Shown: positions 45,041 through 56,815 of the stretch, one piece after another | Position numbering within the stretch: the stretch's first letter is position 1 | Layout of the letters: every line of letters starts with the position of its first letter | From: Vicia villosa | Taxonomy: Eukaryota; Streptophyta; Magnoliopsida; Fabales; Fabaceae | DNA: 64,000 nucleotides | Direction: 5' to 3' | Assembly: GCF_029867415.1 (NCBI RefSeq) | Contig: NC_081185.1 | Coordinates: 83,392,679-83,456,678, forward strand | Made by a program: the position numbers and the translations under genes | Notes under the pieces: model-generated | Seen by the model: only the letters and a program-made list of their open reading frames with translations | What the model was told of the DNA's origin: nothing | Database searches by the model: none

Positions 45041-46610
45041 GGAAGGTATCGTCTCGCCTTGTAGTCTTTCCTAACCCTTACATGGAAAATGTGAGATAAG
45101 ACGTTCCTCAGGCAAAGAGAAAGTTAAGGTCATTAAGTGACCCACGACTCCCTTAAAAATAGATATTCAACTGTCCAATATTGACTAATTTAATAAACAA
45201 TTTATATATGGGGACAACTTCTCTACCCATCACAAATAGTTTAGGAGTGTAAATTCAACCAATCACAATATCCCATTTAATTTTAACATATTAAATTATT
45301 TATAAAATAGTACAATTGTTTGTTGTTTCCAACTTTACCCAATTTTTTGAGTTTATTAGATAAGAATTCACATTCTTTATATATTTGTCTTGTTTTGTTT
45401 TCAAAAGAAACTTGAATATTAATATTTTTTATTTAACTTGTTTTTCTAATATTATCTTTATGAAGAATATGTCAATATAAACAAATTTATATATATGCAT
45501 TTATTTTAATTCCAGTTAAAATTTGTCTAAAAATTAACTTTTTGTTTGAATTTTTTTTAATTTTAACCAAGTCTTTCAATAATCTACTATACATCTATAA
45601 AAATCTAAGTACCTGAAATAACTAAGTTTAACCTCACTTATCCAAAACTAATTTAGACTAATTATTAGGGCATCAAAGTCTTTTTAAACCACTACTCTCA
45701 CCACATTGTTTTGACATTTATTATTGGTGATGTGTCACTCTTATTTTTTGTTGGTATTTTATAATTATTTTATTATTTACAGCCTAGATTACAAAACCCT
45801 AATTATTTAATGTCAGCAATTGAATACAAAGAGTTATGTTATCTTGCCAATGATTTTAAACGACACAACATCAATAGCATTCTTTGAAAACCAAAAACAC
45901 CAATATCAAAACTGTGTAATAAATTATTGGCTTTCTAGTTTTTTTAAAAGACATTTTCCAACTTTTTATTTGGGAAAATGTTGTTAGAATGCACCATTTG
46001 TATCTGAAAATAGAAAACCCTAAACTACTTCCTCTTCCCTTCATTTTCTCTGCTTCTTCCATTTTCGCTTCCTTTCATTTCTACCTCTCTGCGCCATTTG
46101 AAGTCTAACATCAGTACCTCTCTTCATCTATTTTCGAACTTTAATGATTAACTTAAGGTTTGAAAACTCTCCCTATCCATTTCGCCATCTATGTACCAAA
46201 TTTACATTTGTTATGTTCAACTTACCAATTTATCCACCGTCGTCGGAGAGTCCCCCCGGTTCTGTAGAGCACGGGAAGAAAGTTTCCTCCGCCATCGCAA
46301 AGTGCCAACAAGATTAAACAATAAATTTCACCGGAGTTGTTCCACCGTAAACCTTAAAGGAAAATTTGCGATTTTTTACTCTTTCTTCCATCGGTTATGT
46401 TATATCCCTAAAGGGAAGTTATGATTGAATCTAACTTTTTAATTGGATTTTCTAATTTATGTTGAAATAATCTTAGGGTTGAATTCTTAGTGTTAGTTGA
46501 TTTTGAGTTTCTGTAGATTGAACTCAATGTTAGGTTTTCTAATTTATGATTTATATGATTTATTAAGGGTGATTTTCTAAACCTACTTTTTGTGAATTTT
46601 CTTAGCAGTA
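45041..46610. other. Unassigned non-coding sequence
   Basis: AT-rich, with no coding region that I can support. 45205-45270 resembles 63948-64000 (see repeat entry). I see no LTR or terminal repeat here. Confidence 0.5.
45205..45270 (+). repeat. Repeat shared with the right end of the window
   Basis: acaacttctctacccatcac (45214 onward) is identical at 63955 onward, and accaatcaca follows about 40 bases later in both copies. Both have the same orientation. The family is unknown to me; the string tctctaccc would fit a Helitron 5' end, but this is not shown. Confidence 0.55.
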
Positions 46611-46753
46611 CGGGTTATTACCGACAAATTTTTTGTTGATGCTAACGCCAAGGTATATTAAGTTTTCCATGTGTGCAAGCCATAGCCAAGAAACTGGCAG
46701 AAATAAGTGGCAAAGGAGTAACAACCATCATTGGAGGAGGCGATTCTAATTAA
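46611..46753 (+). pseudogene. Phosphoglycerate kinase fragments
   Basis: Two short conceptual peptides match plant phosphoglycerate kinase. 46611-46655 encodes VITDKFFVDANAKV, like the conserved DKF-x-DA block. 46676-46753 encodes AIAKKLAEISGKGVTTIIGG followed by GDS, the highly conserved nucleotide-binding region near the C-terminus, then a stop. The sequence that should lie between them in the enzyme is missing. The bases before the first piece (ttttcttagcag) look like an intron end, so this derives from a genomic copy rather than from a retrocopy. It cannot encode an enzyme. It lies in a stretch with other gene debris. Confidence 0.7.
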
Positions 46754-48820
46754 CAAGTTTTTCTTTACTCTTTTTCTTTACATATTTTTTATGCAGTATT
46801 TGTTATTCTAATAACAAGTGTTTTTTCAACAATGTAGGGCCTGAAGCCCTCTAGATCTTCAATTGTGTAAGCATGCTGGACACCAACTTAAAATAAGTTT
46901 TTTTATTTCTTTTGAATAGAACAATGATGACATTGTTTTTTATTCTTGAAGATTGTTTAGGAAGTTCTCTATAGGTTTTTGGAATCATTTGCGGAACTGG
47001 CATGGAGTCATTCATAAATCGTGTCCGAATTACAATGGTAAGCTTGCATAAGCATATGATTTTGAAGTGGAAAAACCGTCATTTGAAGGTACTTTCTGAT
47101 CACAACAAAATTATTTTCCTTCAATGCTATTAAAGGTTACCCAATGTATCTTTGTTTTTTATGGTGCTTCAACAGTTTTGATAGTATCCCTTTTTATTTT
47201 TCCTAATGTTTTTTTTTTCTTTTCTATTTTCCCCTTTCTCTATTTCCCCTTTTCTCTATTTCCCTTTTTTGCTGTTTTATTATTGCACACTACAATATAT
47301 TGAGTCAAATTATATGTATAACTTACAAACTGAACTGGATATAGATTGGCATGCAAGTGGATATATATTGATACTAGTATTGTTTAAACTAATCATTTAG
47401 CAGTTTTTCTAGGAAAATAATCTGTGATAAGTTTCGTAGTTTTTGTACTAATAATGTTTGGAATTTTGTATGGGGACCGAGTTTCGACGAGATTGTGGAA
47501 GCACTCCGCAGGATGACAGCTTCGAAGGTGGTTTGATGGCAGCACTCTAATAATCAACTGTGGTTTGAACAACATCCTAACCGTCTACAGTGGTCCGGGT
47601 GCTGGTATATATGTATAAAACATTTAATTTTAATATTTATATAAATAAAGAGTCATTGTATAGTTGATGAATCATTCAAGTTTGGAACCATGTTCAAGTA
47701 TGTATATAAGTGTTTAAGCTAAAGCCAAAGTGTGTTTATAATTGAGCTTTATGTTGAATTTGCTTAAAAGGTGGATTGACATGTTTAGTATTTGATTCTC
47801 ACTATTTTTTCAAATTTGTATTTGTGTGTTTACATAATTTTACATTTTTGTTTAGCTTTTAAAATGGTTCGATCTATTTTTTCATTTTTTTCTTAAATAG
47901 TTTGTGCGAAGCAAAAGTAAGTGGTTGACACCGTTGCGGTTTAATGAATAAGCTAACTAACTGTCTTCTCTGAAAAAACACATTTTTCAAACATCGGGTC
48001 TCTGAGAAAAAGAAAGTGATTAAATGCAACATAGTGAGTTGGTTGTTGGTATAGAAAATACACTCTCATGCTGTTTAAATATGCTTTTTTAGAGTTCATG
48101 GAAGTTGAATGAAAATCATATTCTGGATGTTAGTTTACATGAATGATTATATCTAAATTTCAAATTTATAATAGGACTATTGTAGGTGCTAGAACATATG
48201 CCAATGAATTTTGTGCCATTTCTCCAATAGGAAAAAGCAAAACAATAATCCATGTGACCGAAGCATGAGACGTGGTTGCAATGATGGAATTCAAATGCTT
48301 TTCTTTAAAGTAAGCCACTGATTGTGTTGTACATGAGCACACACTAAACGAGCACTATAGGTTTGATTATTGTGTCTGTTGCAGGTGAAGTTGCAATGCC
48401 TTATAATACAACAAGTATCTTTAGGGCATATGTTATTGGAGATGTCTATTCTGAAGTTGCATTTTGGCCAGATACTAAAATTGAGTTATTTAGAGACTTT
48501 TCTAATTTCTAAATTTAATTTACTGTGACATCTTTTTTGATGATTCATGTATGTTTATATCATACAGATATGTTTTTGTTTTTTATTGTAATAAGGAATT
48601 ACTGTATAAAATTGTCTTGGATGTAAATCTCATTGTTCATTTTATTTATTTAATAGAATATATATACATAATGAAGGAGGTTATCCTGTATTGTGATCAT
48701 TGTAGGAACAGGTAACAAATGAGAAATGGAAGATCATCACAAGTATGAAAAAAAGGAAGAGATGAATGGCCATCATTTTGTTAATGAAGGAAAGGTGATG
48801 AGTTTTATGATTCTTTTAAG
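46754..48820. other. Unassigned stretch, no supported gene
   Basis: AT-rich. Short open segments occur (for example 48395-48510) but match no family I know. A pyrimidine-rich block lies at 47195-47270. It may be part of a gene-fragment-carrying transposon or remnants of one locus. Confidence 0.45.
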
Positions 48821-48889
48821 GGTAGGAAAAAGTATAAGGATATAGCTCATGCATCACAAGAAGCTTTCGATTCAACTGCATATGTTGCA
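48821..48889 (+). pseudogene. IST1-like gene fragment, left part
   Basis: The frame reads GRKKYKDIAHASQEAFDSTA and then YVA up to the CACTA end. It resembles the region after the IST1 domain in plant IST1-like proteins, where a KY-D-A-AA-AAF-SAAYAA pattern is common. IST1 proteins act with ESCRT-III in endosomal sorting. Only this scrap is present; I found no IST1 domain upstream. The match continues to the right of the CACTA element at 53156. Confidence 0.5.
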
Positions 48890-48904
48890 CACTATGCCAA
48901 ATTT

Positions 48905-49210
48905 GTCTTTTACCAGCACCCCTACGAAAGCGCTTTTAGGAAAAAGCGCTGGTATAGGTTTCGCTAAAAACAAAATTAAAAAACACGCAAAAAAAACACT
49001 CTTATAGGGGGGTTACGAAAGCGCTTTCAAAAAGCGCTGGTAAAGGCATGGGTACGAAAGTGCTTTTCAAAAGCGCTCTTATAGGTGGGTTATGAAAGCG
49101 CTTTCAAAAGCGCTGCTATAGGGGGTGGGGTACAAGAGCGCTTTTACCCTAAAAAGCGCTGGTATAGCCATGTGTACTAAGGCGCTTTTCAAAAGCGCTT
49201 TCATAGATGT
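48905..49210. repeat. Left sub-terminal repeats of the Ulp1-bearing CACTA element
   Basis: About a dozen copies of (ac)gaaagcgctttt / aaaagcgctggtata in direct and inverted orientation. The core AGCGCT is self-complementary. Confidence 0.8.
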
Positions 49211-50241
49211 TTTAAAATTAAAATTTCTGAAAACAAAATTAGACAGAACGCGCGTTTGCCCCTCACAAATCCCTAATTCCCTCTTTCTCTCATAGAACCC
49301 AGAATTCTGTCGTCGGAGAAGAAGACCAAGACCGTGAGCCACCGTCTTCGTTGCCACCATTCCAAATCAGAAAACCGTGAGCCACCGGAGAAGAAGACTC
49401 AATATATCGTTTGGTTCTGTTGTTGTGGAAGAAGATTCACCATCTCATCCACGTTAGAGGTATGTTTCTTAAGGATTCTAGTTGTTATTACTGTTGTTGT
49501 GGTTCTGTTGTCTTTGTTGTGGTTCTGTTGTAGTTCAGTGTTGATGTCAGTACTCCAGTAGTTTTGTTGAAAGATTGCAATGTAAATGTTCAAATTTAAC
49601 ACAGATTGAAACAATAGGGAAATGAGGTCCATTAGCATACCTGCAATTAGTTTATAAAGCTTAACAGATCAATATGAGATACGAAGATTGCAATGTAAAC
49701 GGTCAAATTTAACACAGATTCATGAATAAAATATATATTGAAGCCTTCCTGTTATCTTTTAGTTTCATGAAACAAACAAAAAATAGTGACCAAGTTAAGC
49801 ATTCCAAATAGAAATTATTTTCTTCTAATAGTTTCCATGTATTATCAATAATAATATTATATAGTAAGATAACTATTTTACCGACTATTATGATATCAGC
49901 TGAAAAGCATAAAAAGCTGAGTATTACTAATACATGTTTAGAAATTGGTTTATACATGTTTAGATTTTTAAATTCTTATTGCTGCATGCGAATAGTTTAT
50001 AGAATATCTTTTTTATATTTGATATGCTAATACTTATATGGTTTGAAGTTAGACTGATTTATGAAACATCTATCTTGTATGATGTTATTAATAAGATGTT
50101 TTCAACTTAGACTAATTTTTGAAATGTCTTGATAACTCTATTTTTCTAGTTATGAAATCAGAATTAACTCTAATAGTACATTTGTGCAGTATGAAAATAA
50201 AATTTGATTACTTACTAATTCTCTTCTTTCCTTTGAATTAG

Positions 50242-52179
50242 TAGCGTTTCCCGGCCTAGTTCGACGTACAATGCTCATTCTCTGCGTTTTCTTGAGTTCG
50301 GTAAAATCCGAGGTAAATTTCATCTTGCCAACTATTGGTTTAGGGCATTTCATCTTGCCAACTATACTTATCGTCACCGTATTATCGCCTAGTTGGCAAG
50401 GGAAAAGTGCACAACACTTTGGGAGATTTACTTCACCATAGACCGCTCCCGGATGGACACCTGAAAGTATCAGTTGATGTTGTATTAGATCATGATGCGG
50501 TGCTACCGGTACCTGACATGGTCTCAGAGACAACATTGTTGTGAGATGCAACAGGGTCATTTGTTGCATGGCCCTCGGAGCTCATTATCATTGGTGATGA
50601 GGTATATTGAAAACCATTACGAATCATTTAGTTTTCGAATGTCAATTCTGAACCGTTACGTTAATTATTTTTTACATTTTAATTTTAGACTGCTCCTACA
50701 AAACCCGCAATTAAGGGTAAAGGGATTTTACAGGAGGAGGAGTCTGTTGCATCACTAAAAGAGGTACATTTATAGTGTTAATATATAATTTGAATCTAAA
50801 ACTGCATGATTTTATAATTTACCTAAGTTATATGATTTTTAGGTATCTGCTCGAGGGTCACAACAAGTGACGCAGCAAGTTTGTAGCGTACTGCCCAAGG
50901 AAAAGGGTCCTCCGAAGGCCATGGCAAAAAGAGGTGCTTTTGTGCCTCGATACCGGCAGACACTCGGGACACTTGTTGATATATCAGATTTGAAGGACGG
51001 TTGTCTCCGTGAAATTGCTATGGATGAAGCAGTCTTTGGTATTGAATTCCCCGTGCATGTTGGACTAGAAGAAATGAAAGAGGTTTTTACGCAAGACCAA
51101 TTAGGCGTCAGTAATGTTCACTCATACATGCGGTAATCCGAATTATTATTTAATTAGTTGTGAGATTGATCTAAATATATTATTTAATTAGTTTAACAAT
51201 TTATTTACAAATTTCAATTAAAATAGTCTAATGTTTATTATGTTTTTATTTAAGGTTGTTGTATGACAAATGGTTGTGCGGGACTGAATTGTCAAACAAA
51301 TTCTGTTTCATGTCTTCCGCCTATTGCAGCGGACAGACAATTGCTAAGGAACCGGATTTAGTTAGACAGCGCTTAGTCGATATATTCATGAGTTCTGGCA
51401 GTACAGAAAGCCTGTGTCTTTGGGCGTATAATACCCGACCAGTGGGGTTAGTTTTTCATTCTTGGCTCATCTAATCTTTGTTTCTTTTACGTAGCAAATC
51501 TTTCATATATACTATTGTTTTAATTTATAGAGCACACTGGTTGTTGCTTGCTATCAACCCTATAAAAGAAGTGGTATATTTTCTGAATTCGGTAGATGGT
51601 GAGTGGACAAATTATCCGGCTATGAAGTCAACGATTGATACGTAAGTGAGATCATTCTAAATATTCGTGTATATTTATATATTTAATTATTTGTGAGATT
51701 GATCTAAATATATGCTTTTATATTTTTGTTAGATCAATACAAGTGTTCTGTAGTCAAAGAGACGCACAAGTATCCCGGACTAAATCAAACAACATTACTT
51801 GGATCAAAGTGCAGGTACATTAATTTTTACAATTTTTCTATTAATGTTTATGCTACTTGATAAAATAAGACAACTAAAAAATCTTATTTATTTTTCTATG
51901 TAGTTTCCGCAACAGCGAAACAGTACAGATTGCGGATACTTTGTTTTGAGGTTTATGAAAGAAATCCTTCAAACGAATCAATTAGAGATTCCAATCACGG
52001 TATGGATTTATAACTTAGGATAATTTTTTATAATTGATTACATTTAACTAAATCATGCATATTATGTTTTTGTTATGTAGTACTTTGATGACTTCTATGC
52101 TGCTTCTTACACGAAGCTTAAGTTGGAAGAAATCAAAGAGGAATTGTGTCACTTTTACATTCAGCGACTATTCATATAG
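50242..52179 (+). pseudogene. Ulp1-like (C48) cysteine protease gene in a CACTA element; catalytic Asp replaced
   Basis: Eight exons with canonical GT-AG introns whose phases agree: 50242-50601, 50689-50763, 50843-51132, 51255-51446, 51531-51641, 51733-51814, 51904-51999, 52081-52179 (TAG). Exon 1 contains HLKVSVDVVLDHDAVLPVP and DATGSFVAWPSELI, a block found beside Ulp1 domains in plant transposon proteins (I believe DUF8039), but has an in-frame TGA at about 50544. Exons 2-8 are open. The protease domain has AHW (His 51535-51537), the oxyanion Gln in FPQQRNSTDCGYF (Gln 51910-51912) and the nucleophile Cys (51931-51933). The Asp of the usual LDS motif is Asn (LNS, 51586-51588). Ulp1 enzymes remove SUMO from proteins; this copy may be inactive. 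The start codon is not clear. Confidence 0.75.
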
Positions 52180-52361
52180 GTATGAATACAATATTGTGTG
52201 AAAAACTAAGTTTTATGAATACATTACTGTGTATTGTGGGAACTGTTTTGAAACTTTGTGGGGATTGTTTTAATTGACTGTATTGTCCTGTTCATACTTT
52301 GCAGGACCAGGACCGTGCACTCGGCGGATTTTGAGAATTTCGGGCTTATATTCTGTTGATG

Positions 52362-52362
<1 letters not shown>

Positions 52363-52441
<79 letters not shown>

Positions 52442-52455
52442 GACTTATATTAATG

Positions 52456-52546
<91 letters not shown>
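52363..52546. repeat. (TA)n microsatellites
   Basis: Two long TA runs, about 52363-52438 and 52459-52546, separated by cggacttatattaatggtgtg. They lie between the Ulp1-like gene and the right sub-terminal repeats. The apparent Tyr-Ile open frames here are artefacts. Confidence 0.95.
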
Positions 52547-52551
<5 letters not shown>

Positions 52552-52804
52552 TTGGTATATAATGGTATTTTATCCATGGTATATATATTTTATTTTGGTA
52601 TATAATGGTATTTTATCCATGTTATATATATATATATTTTATTTTGGTATATAATGGTATTTTATTCATTGTCGTACATATGGTTGAAAATGTTACAGGT
52701 CGAAAATATGTTATAGGTCGAAAATATTACAGGTTGAAAATAAATTACAGGTCGAACTAGGAGGCTTAAATTACAGGTTGCACTTCAAAATACTACGTTT
52801 AGCA

Positions 52805-53155
52805 ACGACAACGCTTTTAAAAACGCTCTTAAAGGCCCACCTACGAAAGCGCTTTCTAACTAAAAGCGCTGCCTAAGATGAAAAAAACATAAAAAATAAA
52901 AAAATGCGCAACCTACGAAAGCGCTTCATGAAAAAGCGCTGCTATAGGGGGGGTACAAGAGCGCTTTCTGGAAAAAGCGCTCTTATAGGGGGGATACGAG
53001 AGCGCTTTTCTGGATAAAAGCACTTCTATAGGGGGGGCTACGAGAGCGCTTTCAAAAGCGCTGTCGTTACCTACGGCAGCGTAGACTTTGGCAGCGCTTT
53101 TAAGCGCTTTAGTAGCCCAAAAAAAGCGCTTTAGTAGCCCTTGACCGTTGTAGTG
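52805..53155. repeat. Right sub-terminal repeats and terminus of the Ulp1-bearing CACTA element
   Basis: About fifteen AAAGCGCTTT-like motifs in both orientations, ending ccgttgtagtg. The density and sequence mirror the left side. Confidence 0.8.
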
Positions 53156-53221
53156 GAACTTGCAAGATACCAAGATATTGATGCTGATGTTGAATCAGAA
53201 AGCTGGAGAGTTAGAGTAATC
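53156..53221 (+). pseudogene. IST1-like gene fragment, right part
   Basis: ELARYQDIDADVESESWRVR continues the 48821-48889 fragment in the same phase when the CACTA element is left out. Plant IST1-like proteins have a similar VELSRS-type continuation. Sequence after 53221 no longer reads as protein. Confidence 0.5.
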
Positions 53222-53645
53222 AAAACATATTTCTAATTCAAATTTTGATGCTGGATAGATTTTTGATTTAGTGGATGAAGAAATTAAGCTTAATTCTGTT
53301 GGGTGGATCTGAAATTGCATTAGAATCTAAGAGGTACAATACATTATTTATTGATTATGGGGAGAAGACATTTTCCTGTGAGAACTAGAAAGGTACATGG
53401 CTATTATTAATTTAAGATAATTGATTGTATGTAGTAGCATGTGATTTGATTTTTGCAACCATCTATCTAAGGATAAGCATGTAACTGCCTCAATAATTAA
53501 TTTTTGGCTTCGTAAGTTTTACATCATATCTAATATGTTTAATTTATCTTTTCCATCCTTACAAATATTTTTGTGTATTTTGGTTCCTTGGAACAATATG
53601 ATTAGTATTTTTTTTTAAATAATTTAAATTGACTATTATTACATG
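53222..53645. other. Unassigned AT-rich stretch
   Basis: No coding region seen between the IST1-like fragment and the LINE fragment. Confidence 0.5.
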
Positions 53646-53729
53646 TTTGGGCGATTAAGGCGATGCTTCGGGCTTATGAACTTGTCTCGAGTCTTGGAAT
53701 CAATTATCATAATAGTAAATTGATTGGCA
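53646..53729 (+). pseudogene. LINE reverse transcriptase fragment, left of the CACTA insertion
   Basis: Encodes AIKAMLRAYELVSSLGINYH followed by NSKLIGI, the end of the RT palm/thumb region of plant L1-type LINEs (the SGLKVNFHKSKL-type motif). The frame resumes at 62195 beyond the CACTA element. The element is 5' truncated, as is usual for LINEs. Confidence 0.75.
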
Positions 53730-53732
53730 TTA

Positions 53733-54145
53733 CACTACAAAAAAAGCCTCAGTAGTGACGTGAATATCACGCCACTAATCAAAAAATCACATCACAAACC
53801 AATATTTGCGAAGTGAAAATTCACATCGCAGGAGGCAAGGTGGCAACTTTTAGTGACGTGATTTTCACTTCGCTATTTAGTGAAGTGAAAATCACGTCGC
53901 AAAATTTGGGTCAGAGATTAATGCATTTTCAGTCAGAGCAGGCGTAGCAGCGTTTGGGTCAGAAAAGCAACTTTAGTTGCGACGTGATTTACATGTCACT
54001 ATTTAGTGACACGGCAATCACGTCACTAAATTTGCCTAGGAGTCAACTGAAATGCGCATTTAATGTCTAATGTTGCGACGTGATTTTCATGTCACTACTT
54101 AGTGACATGGAAATCACGTCACTAATATTTTTTTTTTTTAAAAAC

Positions 54146-54150
<5 letters not shown>
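53733..54150. repeat. Terminal and sub-terminal repeats, left end of the TNP2 CACTA element
   Basis: Several copies of gcgacgtgatttt/tcacgtcac-type inverted motifs follow the CACTACAAAAAAA end. They match those at 61770-62191. Confidence 0.85.
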
Positions 54151-54197
<47 letters not shown>

Positions 54198-54388
54198 TTA
54201 ATAAACTAAATATATTAAAATTTATAAATTAATTCAATAAACTAAATATAAATCTAATATTAAAATTAAGAAAGTAAAATTATAAATCTAATATTACTAA
54301 ATAATGTAATTATAATTTAATTAATAGTTTACACAAATTCAAAATTAAAAGTTATAACAACAAAATAAAAACTAAACTAAATCAACAA
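54151..54388. other. (TA)n tract and AT-rich 3' flank of the TNPA-type gene
   Basis: TA run at about 54152-54191, then AT-rich sequence up to the stop codon of the TNPA-type gene. No coding region. Confidence 0.8.
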
Positions 54389-55289
54389 TCAATCCGGGTC
54401 GGGAAACTCATCCTCATTTAGATTTTCCTGATCAGTCGGCGCAGAACTCCCCATATTTTGGTTTCCACCAAAGGATTGCATAAATTGTCGCATTTGTGCC
54501 TCCATATCCGATTGTCTTTTAGCCATGACCTCCATTTCCCGCTGATGCTCACTCCGCATTGCCCTCATTTGGGCCTCCATTTGGGTCTCCATTTGGGCTT
54601 TCAGTGTCGCTTCACGTTTCGCCGCCTCACGCCTCACCTCATTTATCGCCAATTGTCTTACAGTGTCTCTCTGTTCATCTGTTAAAGTTACAGGACGTGA
54701 ACCTCCTTCCCCGTCGAGAACTCTTTGATATAGAGTTCTATCATCAGATCTCAAGGTGCCTGCCAAATTTCCACCACCAAAAAAACACCCGTTAGGCCCC
54801 TTGCCGCCAATGACTTTACTCCAAAGATAAAAATCTACATCTGGATGAAGCGGCTCTCCCGGTCTTGGAGTATACTTAGGATTAGCAGTCAGAAATTGTA
54901 CAAGCAATGCCTGATAATCATCCTACACATACAAAAAAAAGTTAAATATAATTTAGTTGCCACATGAATTTCACGCCACAAATTTAGTTGCCACATGATT
55001 TTCACGCCACAACATGTCACATGCCACATGAAAATTATAACACATACATTCTACCTGTCAGAATTAATTAATAAATCAGAATAATAATACCGATTTAATT
55101 CATACATTATAACACATACATTCTACCTGTCGGAATTAATTAATAAATCAGAATAATAATCCCGATTTAACTCATACATTATAACACATACATTCTAACT
55201 TTGATCACCAATTTGATTCATATATATCAACACTTTATCGGCACTTCACAATCACCACCAAATACATCACAATTCATCGCTTAAAGAAA

Positions 55290-55600
55290 TACCGATAGCT
55301 TAACCAAATATAATACGGATAGCTTAACCAAATATAATACTCAACTTTAACCAAATAATACCGATAGCTTAACCAAATATAATACGGATAGCTTAACCAA
55401 ATATAATACTCAACTTAACCAAATAATACCGATAGCTTAACCAAATATAATACCGATAACTTAACCAAATATAATACCCAACTTAACCAAATATAATACC
55501 CAACTTAACCAAATAATACCGATAACTTAACCAAATATAATACCGATAGCTTAACCAAATAATACAGATAACTTAAAAAAATAATACCGATAGCTTAAAT
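55290..55600. repeat. Tandem repeats in the last intron of the TNPA-type gene
   Basis: About twelve units of the type accgatagcttaaccaaata(taat), with variants such as cggatagc and caacttaacc. They lie in the intron between 55607 and 54923. Confidence 0.8.
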
Positions 55601-56589
55601 AACTTACCATAGCTTTTTGTGTACGACTGTCAACAAAAGCTCCTGTTTTCTTTTTCCGAGTCCTCGCAACCAGCTCGGTCATAAGTGGAGGTCTATTTAA
55701 TTCCTTAGTCTAAATAACAAAATAAACTATAATTAATAATATCAATTATTAATTGAAATTATAACTTTGAGAAGTGGTAATAATAATTACCATGCGACGA
55801 ACATGCTCAGCAGTGCTTATACTTCCAACAGCATTAAGGCAACCACCCTTTTCAGATGCTCTCATCTTCTTTGCATTTTCAGATTTGGCCGCAAACTCAT
55901 CACTCTCCCAATATTTAAGAAGTTCCCGAAAGATTTCTTCTCCTATCCAACTAGGACGGATGCCATGAAGTTCCCAACGCTTTCTAACACGTCGTAGCAT
56001 GTCAGAAAGTCGTCTTGCAGTTCTGCCATAATAATTTTTTTTAATCTGTCTCTCTTTCATTGGTTCCCACACACATTTTTCCTGCATTAAAAGTAGATAA
56101 AATAAAAGTTAGATAATTGTAGTGAAAAAGTTATTTAAATAACAATAACTTAAACAATAAATTAAGTATACCTGAAATTTCGCAAACCAATGATCTCTAT
56201 CATCGCCCTTAACATCTTTAAAAGTCTTTATAAGCTTTTTATAATTCTGCTGAATTATATAACTTATAACTTTGGCAGCAGTCCGACTCGGCGTGAATCT
56301 AAACAACATTAATTGAATTAACATTAATTATAAAGTTATAAAAAATGGAAATGTATACTTAAATAAAAATTGATAAATAAGAAACTTACGAGCTTCCTTC
56401 GGGCCTAATAAAAAATCTCCCGTCAATGATATGAATCTGACTCGGATCATCATCCCCTCGAAGATCACTCCCATCCAACTGATCATCCGCAGTCTCATCC
56501 TCCGCAGTCTCATCCTCCGCCTGATCATCATCCTGTGGGGGCACATGTGGGGGATGTGGGGTGGGACTAGTCTGTGTGGGAGGTGGAAA

Positions 56590-56815
56590 ACTAGATCCTC
56601 CAGTCTGCTAGAAAGATGAGGGACCAGTCTGTGTGGGAGGTGGAAAACTAGATCCTCCGGTCTGCCAGAAGGATGGGGGCACATGTGTCTGCTGGAAGGA
56701 TGGGGGCACATGTGTCTGCTGGAAGGATGGGGGCATCTGTGTCTCCTGGAAGGATGGGGGCATCTGTGTCTGCTGGAAGGATGGGGGCATCTGTGTCTGC
56801 TGGAAGGATGGGTAA
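56590..56815. repeat. 27-bp coding tandem repeat (PPSFQQTQM units)
   Basis: Plus-strand unit ggatgggggcatctgtgtct plus gctggaa, about five near-identical copies at 56670-56815. A longer variant duplicated at about 56575-56670 contains the TAG codon. All changes keep a 27-bp period, so the frame is kept. Confidence 0.85.

Larger units (their letters stand above)
48890..53155 (+). mobile_element. CACTA-type DNA transposon carrying a Ulp1-like gene and no transposase
   Basis: The left end CACTATGCCAAATTTG (48890) and right end ...CAACGG-type, reading CACTACAACGG on the minus strand from 53155, have the CACTA hallmark. Both sub-terminal zones (about 48905-49210 and 52805-53140) are full of AAGCGCTTT-type palindromic motifs, as expected for transposase-binding repeats of this superfamily. 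The inside has no TNP2 or TNPA-like frame and carries a spliced gene with a C48 protease domain. It is about 4.27 kb and depends on transposase from elsewhere. The flanking triplets (gca, gaa) do not match, so one end may have changed. It sits inside an IST1-like fragment. Confidence 0.75.

Noticed and set aside
46191..46424. 77-codon frame near the phosphoglycerate kinase relic as its first exon
   Set aside because: The peptide shows no resemblance to the kinase N-terminus or to a transit peptide that I could defend.
52224..52577. Open frames rich in Tyr-Ile on both strands
   Set aside because: They are translations of the (TA)n microsatellite.
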